A stretch of DNA of 10,136 bases from Actinomycetota bacterium. Lineage in GTDB: Bacteria; Actinomycetota; Thermoleophilia; Solirubrobacterales; Solirubrobacteraceae. The notes beneath the pieces were generated by a model, which had not been told where the DNA came from, did not search any database, and was given only the letters and a program-made list of their open reading frames with translations. Shown here piece by piece: positions 1 through 6,679 of this stretch (within the stretch, counting starts at the first letter, position 1; the number at the start of each line of letters is the position of its first letter). The stretch is taken from positions 1 through 10,136 of the forward strand of contig VAXS01000033.1 of NCBI GenBank assembly GCA_005883255.1, given 5' to 3'. A program made the translations under genes and the position numbers.

Positions 1-307
1 AGATCACGGCCTCCCGGAACACCTCGCCGATCGCCCGGCGCACGCCGGCCACCGCCTGCACCCGCGGGACCAGGGACTGGGAGATGGGTGGCGTCTGGAC
101 GTTCTGCGACTTGACCGCCTGGCGCGGCGTGACCGAGACGTCGAAGCCGCTGGCGCCCTGGGCGAAGATCCGGTCGAACGACCGGTTGATGGTGTCGGTG
201 AGGATGAACGTGCCCGACACGAGGGCCACGCCCAGGACGATCGACGTGGCGGTGAGCGCGGTCCGCAGCTTGCGGGCGCCCAGGCCCCGAAGCGTCAGCG
301 CCAGCAC
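1..307 (-). CDS. FtsX/MacB-like ABC transporter permease, N-terminal part (cut by window edge)
   Basis: These are the first 102 codons of a membrane permease partnered with the ATPase just upstream. The frame opens with GTG only 3 nt after the ATPase stop (TGA GCC GTG) and stays open to the window edge. The start reads VLALTLRGLGARKLRTALTA, the positively charged cytoplasmic lead-in typical of FtsX-family permeases. One hydrophobic segment follows at about residues 17-38 (TATSIVLGVALVSGTFIL), then an extracytoplasmic region beginning TDTINRSFDRIF, as in the MacB_PCD domain. Family knowledge: these permeases usually have this first helix, a large outer domain and three or more C-terminal helices, often duplicated in actinobacteria; none of that lies in the window. 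Substrate is unknown. No Shine-Dalgarno is visible, so translation is probably coupled to the ATPase gene. Confidence 0.85.
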   Translation of the reverse strand, partial: MLALTLRGLGARKLRTALTATSIVLGVALVSGTFILTDTINRSFDRIFAQGASGFDVSVTPRQAVKSQNVQTPPISQSLVPRVQAVAGVRRAIGEVFREAVI

Positions 308-310
308 GGC

Positions 311-1009
311 TCAGGCCGCGACCGGCGCGAGCGAGTCCTCGACGATCCGCCCGTCGGTGAGCACCACCGTGCGGTCCCCGATCGACGCCGCCTCCTCGTC
401 GTGGGTGACCATGACCACGGTCTGGCCGTAGTCGTCCACCGCGCCGCGCAGAAGGGCCAGGACCTCGCCGCTGGCCGTCGAGTCCAGGTTCCCGGTGGGC
501 TCGTCGGCGAACAGCACGGCCGGCCGGGTGACCAGCGCGCGGGCCACCGCCACGCGCTGCTGCTGGCCGCCGGAGAGCTCCGAGGGGCGGTGGGTGCGCC
601 GGTCGGAGAGGCCCACCCGCTCGATCAGCTCGTCCACCCACTGGCGGTCGGGCTTGCGCCCGGCGATCGAGAGCGGGAGGACCACGTTCTCCTCCGCGGT
701 GAGGACCGGCAGCAGGTTGAAGAACTGGAAGATGAACCCGAAGGTGTCGCGCCGCAGCTGCGTGAGGCGCGTGTCGTCCAGCGACTCCAGCGAGACGCCG
801 TCCACCAGCACGTCGCCCGCGGTGGGCCGGTCCAGCCCGGCCAGGATGTGCATGAGCGTCGACTTCCCGGAGCCCGAGGGGCCCATGATCGCGGTGAAGC
901 GCCCGCGCTCGAAGTCGAGGCTGACGCCGACCAGGGCGTCCACGGCGGCGTCGCCCTCGCCGAATCGGCGGTGCAGGTCGACGGCGGAGATGACGGCGTC
1001 AGAGGGCAT
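311..1009 (-). CDS. ABC transporter ATP-binding protein, LolD/MacB (FtsE-like) class
   Basis: This is a 232-residue nucleotide-binding subunit, normal in length for the class. All motifs are present: Walker A GPSGSGKST (43-51), Q-loop glutamine at 95 in FIFQFFNLLP, signature LSGGQQQR (145-152), Walker B VLFADEP with catalytic Glu170, the D-loop region TGNLDS, and the switch histidine in VTHDEE (His203). The QFFNLLPVLTAEENV stretch and PTGNLDS are characteristic of ATPases that drive FtsX/MacB-type permeases, which act mechanically on envelope substrates or export small molecules rather than import. Its ATG lies inside rpe (11-nt overlap) and its stop is 3 nt before the permease start, so ATPase and permease are co-translated at the end of the rpe operon. 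The substrate cannot be told from sequence. Confidence 0.93.
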   Translation of the reverse strand: MPSDAVISAVDLHRRFGEGDAAVDALVGVSLDFERGRFTAIMGPSGSGKSTLMHILAGLDRPTAGDVLVDGVSLESLDDTRLTQLRRDTFGFIFQFFNLLPVLTAEENVVLPLSIAGRKPDRQWVDELIERVGLSDRRTHRPSELSGGQQQRVAVARALVTRPAVLFADEPTGNLDSTASGEVLALLRGAVDDYGQTVVMVTHDEEAASIGDRTVVLTDGRIVEDSLAPVAA

Positions 1010-1670
1010 CGACGATCCGCCGGTACGCGGCAGCGGGATCGGGGGAGCCGAAGACCGCGGACCCGGCGACGAGCAGCGTAGCGCCCGCCCCGACGACGGT
1101 GGGGGAAGTTTCCTCGTCGATCCCGCCGTCGACCTCGACCACCACGTCGGCCCCCACCACGCCGCGCACCCGCTCGAGCTTGCCCGGCGACGCGGGGATG
1201 AAGCGCTGGCCGCCCCAGCCCGGGTTGACCGACATGCACAGCGCCAGGTCGACGTGGCCGGCGATCTCGCTCAGCGTCTCCGCCGGGGTACCGGGGTTGA
1301 TGGCCACGCCGGCCTGGCAGCCGGCTTCGCGGATGGTGTTCACGGTGTAGTGGACGTGGGGCGTGGCCTCGTAGTGGAAGGTGATGTTGTCGGCTCCGGC
1401 CCGGGCGAACTCCCTCACCTGGTGCTCGGGGCGCTCGATCATCAGGTGGACGTCGAGCAGGCCGCCGGCGCCGTGGACCTCGTCGGCGATGGCGCCCACG
1501 ATCAGCGGGCCGATGGTGATCGGGGGGACGAAGTGGCCATCCATGACGTCGCAGTGGATGACGCGCGCCCCCGCCTCCATCACGGTCCGGACCTGATCGC
1601 CCAGCCGGGCGTAGTCGGCGGAGAGGATCGAGGGCGCGACCTGGACGTCGTGCGGCAGCGCCCGCGTCAT
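999..1670 (-). CDS. rpe: Ribulose-phosphate 3-epimerase
   Basis: This 223-residue TIM-barrel enzyme interconverts D-ribulose 5-phosphate and D-xylulose 5-phosphate in the pentose phosphate pathway. Visible hallmarks: VAPSILSADYARL (11-23), the metal and acid site HCDVMDGHFVPPITIGP (His39, Asp41), DVHLMIE (His75), the loop MSVNPGWGGQRFIP (146-159) and EVDGGI with the second catalytic Asp181. The C-terminal phosphate-binding strand LLVAGSAVFG is intact. The frame opens 32 codons further upstream, but the ATG at 1670 is preferred: it overlaps the zinc-ribbon stop (ATGA) and puts the family's first strand close to the N-terminus. The 3' end overlaps the ABC ATPase gene by 11 nt. Trp replaces the usual Phe in NPGFGGQ, a minor variant. 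Confidence 0.95.
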   Translation of the reverse strand: MTRALPHDVQVAPSILSADYARLGDQVRTVMEAGARVIHCDVMDGHFVPPITIGPLIVGAIADEVHGAGGLLDVHLMIERPEHQVREFARAGADNITFHYEATPHVHYTVNTIREAGCQAGVAINPGTPAETLSEIAGHVDLALCMSVNPGWGGQRFIPASPGKLERVRGVVGADVVVEVDGGIDEETSPTVVGAGATLLVAGSAVFGSPDPAAAYRRIVDAL

Positions 1671-1849
1671 AGGGGCCGGAGCATGCTGCCGCCGCAGTGG
1701 TTGCACTTGAGCATGGCCGTGCTGGACATGCGCACGATCGTCGAGTGCTCGCCGCAGTCCGGGCACACCGAGACCAGCTCGAACCGGTGCAGGCAGTAGA
1801 CGCAGCGATAGCGGCCGGGGAGGTTGGTGGCACGGACGGATGTTTCCAG
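1667..1849 (-). CDS. Zinc-ribbon coding stretch with three CxxC pairs, no standard start codon
   Basis: About 60 codons are open here, ending in TGA that overlaps the rpe ATG (ATGA). The protein has three Cys-x2-Cys knuckles, RCVYC, VCPDC and KCNHC, at roughly residues 16/19, 29/32 and 49/52, an arrangement expected for a small zinc-ribbon protein. I do not recognise a specific function. The upstream end is abnormal: no in-frame ATG, GTG or TTG lies near it; the only near-standard choice is CTG at 1849, with no Shine-Dalgarno. RsmB, one frame over, runs into this stretch without a stop. Either a deletion removed the real start codon together with the rsmB 3' end, or the two are one frameshifted fusion. 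The cysteine pattern makes real coding likely; the exact 5' limit is unknown. Confidence 0.6.
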   Translation of the reverse strand: METSVRATNLPGRYRCVYCLHRFELVSVCPDCGEHSTIVRMSSTAMLKCNHCGGSMLRPL

Positions 1850-3063
1850 AGCGGCGCGTCGGATTGCAGGTCGTCGGGCCGAAGCTCGGTGTGCGCGGCC
1901 AGGATCGCGTCCACCACCTGCTCGTTCTCGCGGGGAGAGATCGTGCAGGTGGAGTACACGATCGTCCCGCCGGGGCGCACGGCGCGGGCGGCGGCGGCCA
2001 GGATCTCGCGCTGCAGCCCGGCCAGCTCCTCGATGCGCTCGGGCGTGGCGCGCCAGCGCAGGTCGGGGCGCCCGCTCAGCGTGCCCAGGCCCGAGCAGGG
2101 CGGGTCCACGAGGACGCGGTCGTAGCCGCTGCCGTGGTCGTCGCGGGCGTCGCCCACCACGACCTCGACGCAGGTCGTGCGCATTCGCCGGACCGTCTCG
2201 CGCAGCTCGCGCGCGCGGTCGGGGCTGTGCTCGACGGCGACCACGCTCCCGCGATCCTCCATCAGCGCGGCCAGGTGCGTGGCCTTCGCGCCCGGGGCCG
2301 AGCACAGGTCGAGGACGCGCTCGCCGGGCGCCGGCGCCACGATCCGGGACACCAACGTCGACGCGCGGGACTGCGGTGTGATGGCCCCGGCGGCGAACTG
2401 GGAGGTGGCGCCGACGTCCAGCGGGCCATCGAGGACCAGCCCCTCCGGCAGCCGCTCCGCGGGGCGGGCGCCCAGCTCCTTCGCCAGGGCGGTCGGGTCG
2501 GCCACGAGTGTGTTGACGCGGACGGCGTCCTCGGCGGGTTGGTTGTCGCGGGCCAGCAGCGCGCGGGCGTCGGCCGGGCCGAGCGCGTCCCACCACAGCC
2601 GGGCCAGCCACTCGGGATGCGAGTGCTCGATGGCGGCCGCGGCGGGGGTGTCGTCGCGCAGCTCGGCCAGGAGCGCCGGCGCCTCGCGCGCCGCTCGCCG
2701 CAGCACGGCGTTCACCAGTCCGCGCGCCGGTCCCCGCACCAGCTCCACCGACTGGTCCACCGCCGCGTGCGGCGGTATGCCGTCCAGGAAGCAGAGCTGG
2801 AACAGCCCCAGGCGCAGGGCGGCCAGCACCGGCGGGTCGAGCCGGTCCGGCGGCCGCCCGGCCAGGCGCTCGATCAGGTGGTCGAGCGTGGCGGCGCGCT
2901 GGACCGCCCCGAACGCCAGCGCCGTGGCCAGCGCCAGCTCGCGGCCCTCGAGCCCCGCGCGCGCGGCCTCGGCGCGCAGCGCCCGGTCGGTGTAGGCGCC
3001 GTCCTCGAACGTCCGCCGGACGACGGCGAACGCGCAGCGGCGGGCGGGCGAGACGGCGGCCAC
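1834..3063 (-). CDS. rsmB: 16S rRNA (cytosine-967-C5) methyltransferase RsmB, 3' end damaged
   Basis: RsmB uses SAM to methylate a cytosine of 16S rRNA. Residues 1-130 form the NusB-like RNA-binding domain (SPARRCAFAVVRRTFEDGAY, then LRLGLFQLCFLDGIPPHAAV). The Rossmann methyltransferase domain follows, with SAM motif I LDLCSAPGAKATHL (251-264), motif IV VDPPCSGLG (Cys323) and motif VI YSTCTISPREN with nucleophile Cys373. Homology stops near residue 410 (APLWKHPS). The near-universal last strand, normally like TDGFFIARL, is missing, and this frame has no stop until about position 625, far inside downstream genes. I therefore end the supported region at 1834. A net one-base correction leads into the zinc-ribbon frame. 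The start is GTG, 6 nt after the fmt stop, without a clear Shine-Dalgarno. Confidence 0.88.
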
Positions 3064-3069
3064 CGCCGC

Positions 3070-4014
3070 TCAGGCCCGGGCCAGCGGGTGCCCGCGAACG
3101 TAGGCCGCGGCCTCCATCGGCCGGCCCCCCGGGGGCTGGACGATCCGCAGCTCCAGCGCGCCGCCGGCGCACCCGAAGAGGAGGCGCCCGTCGCGGACGG
3201 CGAGCTCGCCGGGCGGGGGAAGGCCGGCGGCCGACCCGGGCGCAGCGGCCTCCCCGGGCGCCGGCCGCGCGGCTTCGTCGACCGCCGCGGCGGCGTGGAC
3301 GCCGAGCCATTCCCCTTCGCCCACCGCGAGCCGGGCGCCGATGTGCGGATGCAGCGCGCGGACCGTGCGCTCCAGCTCGACCGGCGAGCGCGCCGGGTCG
3401 AGCGCGCGGTCCTCGGGACCGATCTTGTCGGCGTAGGTGGCGGTGGCCTCGTCCTGGTCGACGCAGGGCGGCGAGGTGTCGAGCGCCTGCACCAGCAGCT
3501 CTCCCCCCAGCGCCTGCAGCCGCTCGCAGAGCGTCCCGTACGTGTCGTCGGGCTGGATCGGCTCGGCCGCCTGCAGGCACACCGGCCCCGAGTCCAGCCC
3601 GGCCGCCAGGCGCATGATCGACACCCCGGTCTCGGCGTCGCCGGCCATGATCGCGCGCTCGATCGGGGCCGCCCCCCGCCAGCGCGGAAGCAGCGAGGGG
3701 TGGACGTTGAGCATCCGGTGCTCGGACAGCAGCGGCTCCTTGATCAGCGCGCCGAACGCGCACACGCACACGGCGTCGGGCGCGGCCGCGGCGATCCGCT
3801 GGCGGGCGGCGTCGGCGTTGACGCTCTCCGGCTGCACCAGCTCGATCCCCAGCTCGCGCGCGGCCTCCGCCACCGGCGGCGCCGCCAGCCGCCGCCCCCG
3901 GCCCCGGGGCCGGTCGGGACGCGTGACCACCAGCACCGGCCGATGGTCGCTCGCGGCCAGGCGCCGCAGGACGGCCACCGCGAACGCCGAGGTGCCGAGG
4001 AAGACCGTGCGCAC
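3070..4014 (-). CDS. fmt: Methionyl-tRNA formyltransferase
   Basis: This 314-residue enzyme transfers a formyl group from 10-formyltetrahydrofolate to Met-tRNA(fMet) for initiation. The N-terminal Rossmann-like domain starts MRTVFLGTSAFAVAVLRRL and carries the PDRPRGRG loop. The folate-site catalytic triad is present: Asn103 and His105 in LNVHPSLLPRWRGAAPIERA, and Asp141 in AAGLDSGPV, after ETGVSIM. The C-terminal OB-like tRNA-binding domain (about 205-314) ends with LELRIVQPPGGRPMEAAAY, as expected. Start is GTG, 6 nt after the def stop (TAG CCGCCG GTG), so translation probably depends on coupling to def. The def-fmt pairing fits function, since Def removes the formyl group that Fmt adds. 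Full length, no lesion seen. Confidence 0.96.
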   Translation of the reverse strand: MRTVFLGTSAFAVAVLRRLAASDHRPVLVVTRPDRPRGRGRRLAAPPVAEAARELGIELVQPESVNADAARQRIAAAAPDAVCVCAFGALIKEPLLSEHRMLNVHPSLLPRWRGAAPIERAIMAGDAETGVSIMRLAAGLDSGPVCLQAAEPIQPDDTYGTLCERLQALGGELLVQALDTSPPCVDQDEATATYADKIGPEDRALDPARSPVELERTVRALHPHIGARLAVGEGEWLGVHAAAAVDEAARPAPGEAAAPGSAAGLPPPGELAVRDGRLLFGCAGGALELRIVQPPGGRPMEAAAYVRGHPLARA

Positions 4015-4020
4015 CGGCGG

Positions 4021-4623
4021 CTAGGCCGCGCGCGACTCGGCCCGCTCCCGCAGCTCGCGCATGGCCTGCTTGCGCTGCTCGCGGTCGGTCCGATCGAGGA
4101 TGAGGACCCCGTCGAGGTGGTCGACCTCGTGCTGGAGGACGCGGGCCTCGAGGCCCGACGCCTCGACGCTGACCTCGTCGCCCTGCTGGTCGCGGCCCCG
4201 CACCCGCACGTACACCGGCCGCTCCACGTCCACGTGGACGCCCGGAAGGCTGAGGCAGCCCTCCTCGAGGGTCTCCTGCTCGTCGCTGCGCCACTCGATC
4301 TCCGGGTTGACCACCGCGGCCAGCGGCGCGTCGGCCCCCACCCGGTAGACCAGCACCCGGTGCATGACGCCCAGCTGGGTGGCCGCCAGGCCGACGCCCA
4401 GCCCGTCGCGCATGATCGCCGCCATCCGGGCGATCTCGGCGCGCAGCTCGTCGTCGAAGCGCTCCACCGGGACGGCGCGCGCACGCAGCACCGGGTCGCC
4501 GAACGTGCGCACGTGGGCGAGCGCCGCCGCCCGGCGGGCGGCGGTCTCCGGATCGAGCTCGGGCGCCGGGCGAGTCTCCTTCTCCGGGGCCTCGACCTCG
4601 ACTGTTTCGGGCTCTGGGGCCAT
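4021..4623 (-). CDS. def: Peptide deformylase
   Basis: A 200-residue metalloenzyme that removes the N-formyl group from nascent proteins at the ribosome exit. All three family motifs are intact: motif 1 GVGLAATQLG (76-85), motif 2 EEGCLSLPG with metal ligand Cys123, and motif 3 QHEVDHLDG with metal ligands His165 and His169 and catalytic Glu166. An acidic, proline-rich extension of about 30 residues (PEPETVEVEAPEKE) precedes the core, which begins at about VRTFGDPVLR; its role is unknown. The ATG has no Shine-Dalgarno, but a TACACT hexamer lies exactly 7 nt upstream, so the gene may also be read from its own leaderless transcript besides read-through from priA, whose stop is 21 nt away. Confidence 0.96.
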   Translation of the reverse strand: MAPEPETVEVEAPEKETRPAPELDPETAARRAAALAHVRTFGDPVLRARAVPVERFDDELRAEIARMAAIMRDGLGVGLAATQLGVMHRVLVYRVGADAPLAAVVNPEIEWRSDEQETLEEGCLSLPGVHVDVERPVYVRVRGRDQQGDEVSVEASGLEARVLQHEVDHLDGVLILDRTDREQRKQAMRELRERAESRAA

Positions 4624-4630
4624 CGCGGCC

Positions 4631-4636
4631 AGTGTA
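4631..4636 (-). promoter_or_regulatory. Candidate leaderless -10 element for def
   Basis: On the minus strand this reads TACACT, matching the actinobacterial TANNNT -10 pattern, and is separated from the def ATG by exactly 7 nt (GGCCGCG). That spacing would start the transcript at or next to the ATG. No -35 box is evident and there is no Shine-Dalgarno in the 21-nt priA-def gap, which fits a leaderless start. TANNNT is a weak pattern, so this is a suggestion. Confidence 0.35.
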
Positions 4637-4644
4637 CTTGCGGG

Positions 4645-6653
4645 CTATTGCGGGTCCACGTCCACGCTGAACGCCACCGGGCGGTGCTCGCGGGCGCCCG
4701 CCACCGCCTCCACCGCGGCGCCGGTCGCCCGCACGGCGGCGGCCCGATCCGCGGCCTTGAGGACCAGCTGGCTGCGCTCGCGGCCGCGCAGGCGAAAGAG
4801 CGGCGCGGGCCCCAGGACCGCCGCCCCCGGCGGATCCAGGCGCTCCCGCAGCGCCGCGGTCGCCGCCGCCGCCGCGCCCGGCTGCGCCGAGGCGCACACC
4901 ACGCGGATGAGGTCCGCGAAGGGCGGATAGCGCAGCGCCCGGCGCCGCCCCAGCTCGGCGGCCAGGAAGCCGTCGGCGTCGTGGCGGGCGGCCAGGACGA
5001 GCGCCGGCGCCTCGGGCGCCAGCGCCTGCACCAGCACGCGGCCACCCGCGGGCCCGCGGCCCGCCCGCCCGGCCAGCTGGGTGACCAGCGCGAACGTCCT
5101 CTCCTCAGCTCGGAAGTCCGGGAAGCGCAGCGTGGCGTCGGCGTCCAGGACCACTCCCAGCGTCACATCCGGGAAGTCGTGGCCCTTGGCCACCATCTGC
5201 GTGCCCACCAGCACGCCCGCCCCCGCCGCGTCGAAGCGCTCCAGCACGCGCGCCGCCTGCCGCACGTCGGAGTCCAGCCGGAACACCGGGAACCCGGGGT
5301 CCGCGCCGAAGGCCGCCGCCAGCTCGTGCTCCAGGCGCTCGGTACCGGCGCCGTGGCGCGCCACCGAGAGCGAGCCGCACTCCTCGCAGGCCCGGGGAGC
5401 GGGGCGGCGATGCCCGCAGTGGTGGCAGGCGAGCGCGCCGTCGGCCCGGTGCAGGATCAGCGCGACGTCGCAGTCGGGGCACTCCCACACCTGTCCGCAC
5501 GAGCGGCAGGAGAGGAAGTTCGACCACCCCCGGCGGTTGAGCAGCACGATGGCCTTGGCGCCCGCCCGCCGCACGTCCTCCAGCGCGCCGCGCGTGCGCG
5601 GGTGCACGGCTCCCGCCGCGCCCCGCATGTCCACCACCTCGACCGCGGGGAGCGGCCGACCGTCCACCCGGGCCGCCAGCCGCAGCCGCCGCAGGCGGGC
5701 CGCGCTCTCCGGGCGCGGGGTGGCCGAGCCGCACACCAGCGCCGCCCCCGCCTCGGCCGCCCGCCGCTCGGCCACGCGGCGGGCGTCGTAGCGCGGGTCG
5801 CCCTCGTGCTTGTAGGAGGAATCGTGCTCCTCGTCCACCACGATCAGGCCCAGGTCGGCCACCGGCGCGAACACGGCCGAGCGGGGCCCCACGCACACCC
5901 GGGCCTCGCCGCGGCGCAGTCGCCCCCACTCGTCGTGGCGCTCCCCGTCCGAGAGCCCGGAGTGCAGGACCGCCACCGTGGCCCCCAGCCGGGCCTCGAA
6001 GCGACGGACGATCTGGGGCGTGAGCGCGATCTCGGGGACGAGGACGATCGCCCCCCGCCCCCGCGCCAGCGCGGTGGCGGCGGCGCGCAGGTAGACCTCG
6101 GTCTTGCCCGAGCCGGTCACGCCGTGCAGCAGGAAGCGCTCGGGTCGGCCGCCGGCGATCGCCGCGCCCACCGCCTGAAGCGCCGCCGCCTGGTCGGGGC
6201 TGGGCTCCGGCGCCACCGGCGTCGCCGTGGCCACCCGCGGGTGCCGCGGGCGCCGCGGCTGCGCCCGGCGGTCCAGCTCCACCAGGCCCCGGGCCTGCAG
6301 GCGCCGCAGCACCCCGTGGTCGCCGGCGCGGGCCGCCGGCAGCGGCCCCTCCGCCGCCGCCAGGCCCGCCAGCGCCGCGCGCTGGCGGGAGCCCAGCCGC
6401 TCCGAGCCCGCCAGCGCCCCGCGACCCCGGTCCGTGATGGCGGCCACCAGCGCCGTGCGAGGCTGAGCCCGGCCCCCCCCGGGCGGAAGCACCAGCGAGA
6501 GGGCACGGGCGGGCGTCGAGCAGTACTCGGCCGCCATCCACTGCGCGAGCCGCACCAGCTCACCCCGCCCAGCCCGTCGGGCAGGCGATAGTCGAACGGC
6601 CCGCGGAGGCTGCGGGCCGTGGTCAGGGGCTCTACCCTGGCTATCGGGAGCAC
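4645..6653 (-). CDS. priA: Primosomal protein N' (PriA helicase), with frame break and apparent deletion near the N-terminus
   Basis: PriA is a 3'-to-5' superfamily 2 helicase-like protein that restarts stalled replication forks. The body (in frame from GTG 6555, 636 residues) is complete. Counting from 6555, it has Walker A GVTGSGKTE (145-153), DEEH box (241-244), eight zinc-binding cysteines (350, 353, 359, 362, 377, 380, 390, 393), the helicase motifs GTQMVAKGHDFPDV and QLAGRAGRG, and a C-terminus ending VDVDPQ. The gene should begin at GTG 6653, where VLPIARVEPLTTARSLRGPF and DYRLPDGL give a typical PriA N-terminus. That frame fails at about 6560, and the homology resumes at GELVRLAQWM in another frame. 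The VPFG-type core and about 45-60 residues of the 3'BD domain are absent. A start at GTG 6555 alone would lack that domain altogether. Confidence 0.88.
6553..6566 (-). other. priA: priA frame junction / probable deletion point
   Basis: Here the reading of PriA changes frame: upstream the protein is DYRLPDGLGG, and downstream it is GELVRLAQWMAAEYCSTPAR, offset so that one base must be re-read. In PriA homologues these two segments are normally separated by a stretch of roughly 50 residues that includes a VPFG-type motif. Loss of that stretch together with the frame change points to a deletion of 3n+1 bases, not a single-base read error. GTG 6555 has a GGGGTGA sequence a few nt upstream that could serve as a ribosome binding site for a shortened protein. 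Confidence 0.65.
6596..6620. repeat. Perfect 9-bp inverted repeat in the priA 5' coding region
   Basis: The arms ACGGCCCGC (6596-6604) and GCGGGCCGT (6612-6620) are exact reverse complements separated by 7 nt. They lie 34-58 nt into priA, covering the conserved TARSLRGP residues, and 60-84 bp upstream of the start of the divergent regulator gene. The DNA could form a very stable hairpin in the priA transcript or serve as a dyad operator for the divergent pair. It is also constrained by conserved codons, so it may be accidental. Confidence 0.4.
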
Positions 6654-6660
6654 GCGGTCG

Positions 6661-6666
6661 AGAGTA
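6661..6666 (-). promoter_or_regulatory. Candidate leaderless -10 element for priA
   Basis: The minus strand reads TACTCT here, then exactly 7 nt (CGACCGC) to the GTG start of priA. This is the same TANNNT-N7-start geometry as seen before def. There is no Shine-Dalgarno between it and the GTG, and only 26 bp separate the priA start from that of the divergent gene, so a leaderless transcript is likely. It shares its TA step with the candidate element facing the other way. Confidence 0.35.
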
Positions 6667-6670
6667 CGGT
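6665..6670 (+). promoter_or_regulatory. Candidate -10 element for the plus-strand response regulator
   Basis: TACGGT matches TANNNT and lies 9 nt upstream of the ATG at 6680, overlapping the opposing priA candidate element by two bases. There is no clear Shine-Dalgarno immediately before the ATG, so this would be a leaderless or near-leaderless start. No -35 box is recognisable. A protein bound here would affect both genes. Confidence 0.25.
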
Positions 6671-6679
6671 TACGCCCGG

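Noticed and set aside
1671..1766. Upstream-extended rpe start (32 extra codons)
   Set aside because: The extension overlaps the zinc-ribbon frame and resembles no Rpe N-terminus; ATG 1670 with the ATGA overlap is better.
625..1833. Continuation of the rsmB frame as an 812-residue protein
   Set aside because: It overlaps rpe and the ABC ATPase, both intact in other frames, and the extension looks like arginine/alanine/proline-rich shadow sequence.
3898..3913. 16-bp palindrome CCGGCCCCGGGGCCGG in fmt
   Set aside because: It falls in codons for the conserved PDRPRGRG loop, which force this base pattern; probably accidental.
6473..6480. Run of eight C (G8 on the priA coding strand) as a slippage or phase-variation site
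   Set aside because: PriA homology is in the same frame on both sides (LVLPPGGGRAQPR), so the run is read correctly here and there is no sign of switching; it also does not explain the junction at about 6560.
1840..6591. A 1583-codon open frame on the plus strand, antisense to rsmB, fmt, def and priA
   Set aside because: High GC removes stop codons from complementary frames. The translation is compositionally odd, with no domain, and the opposite strand holds clearly recognised enzymes.
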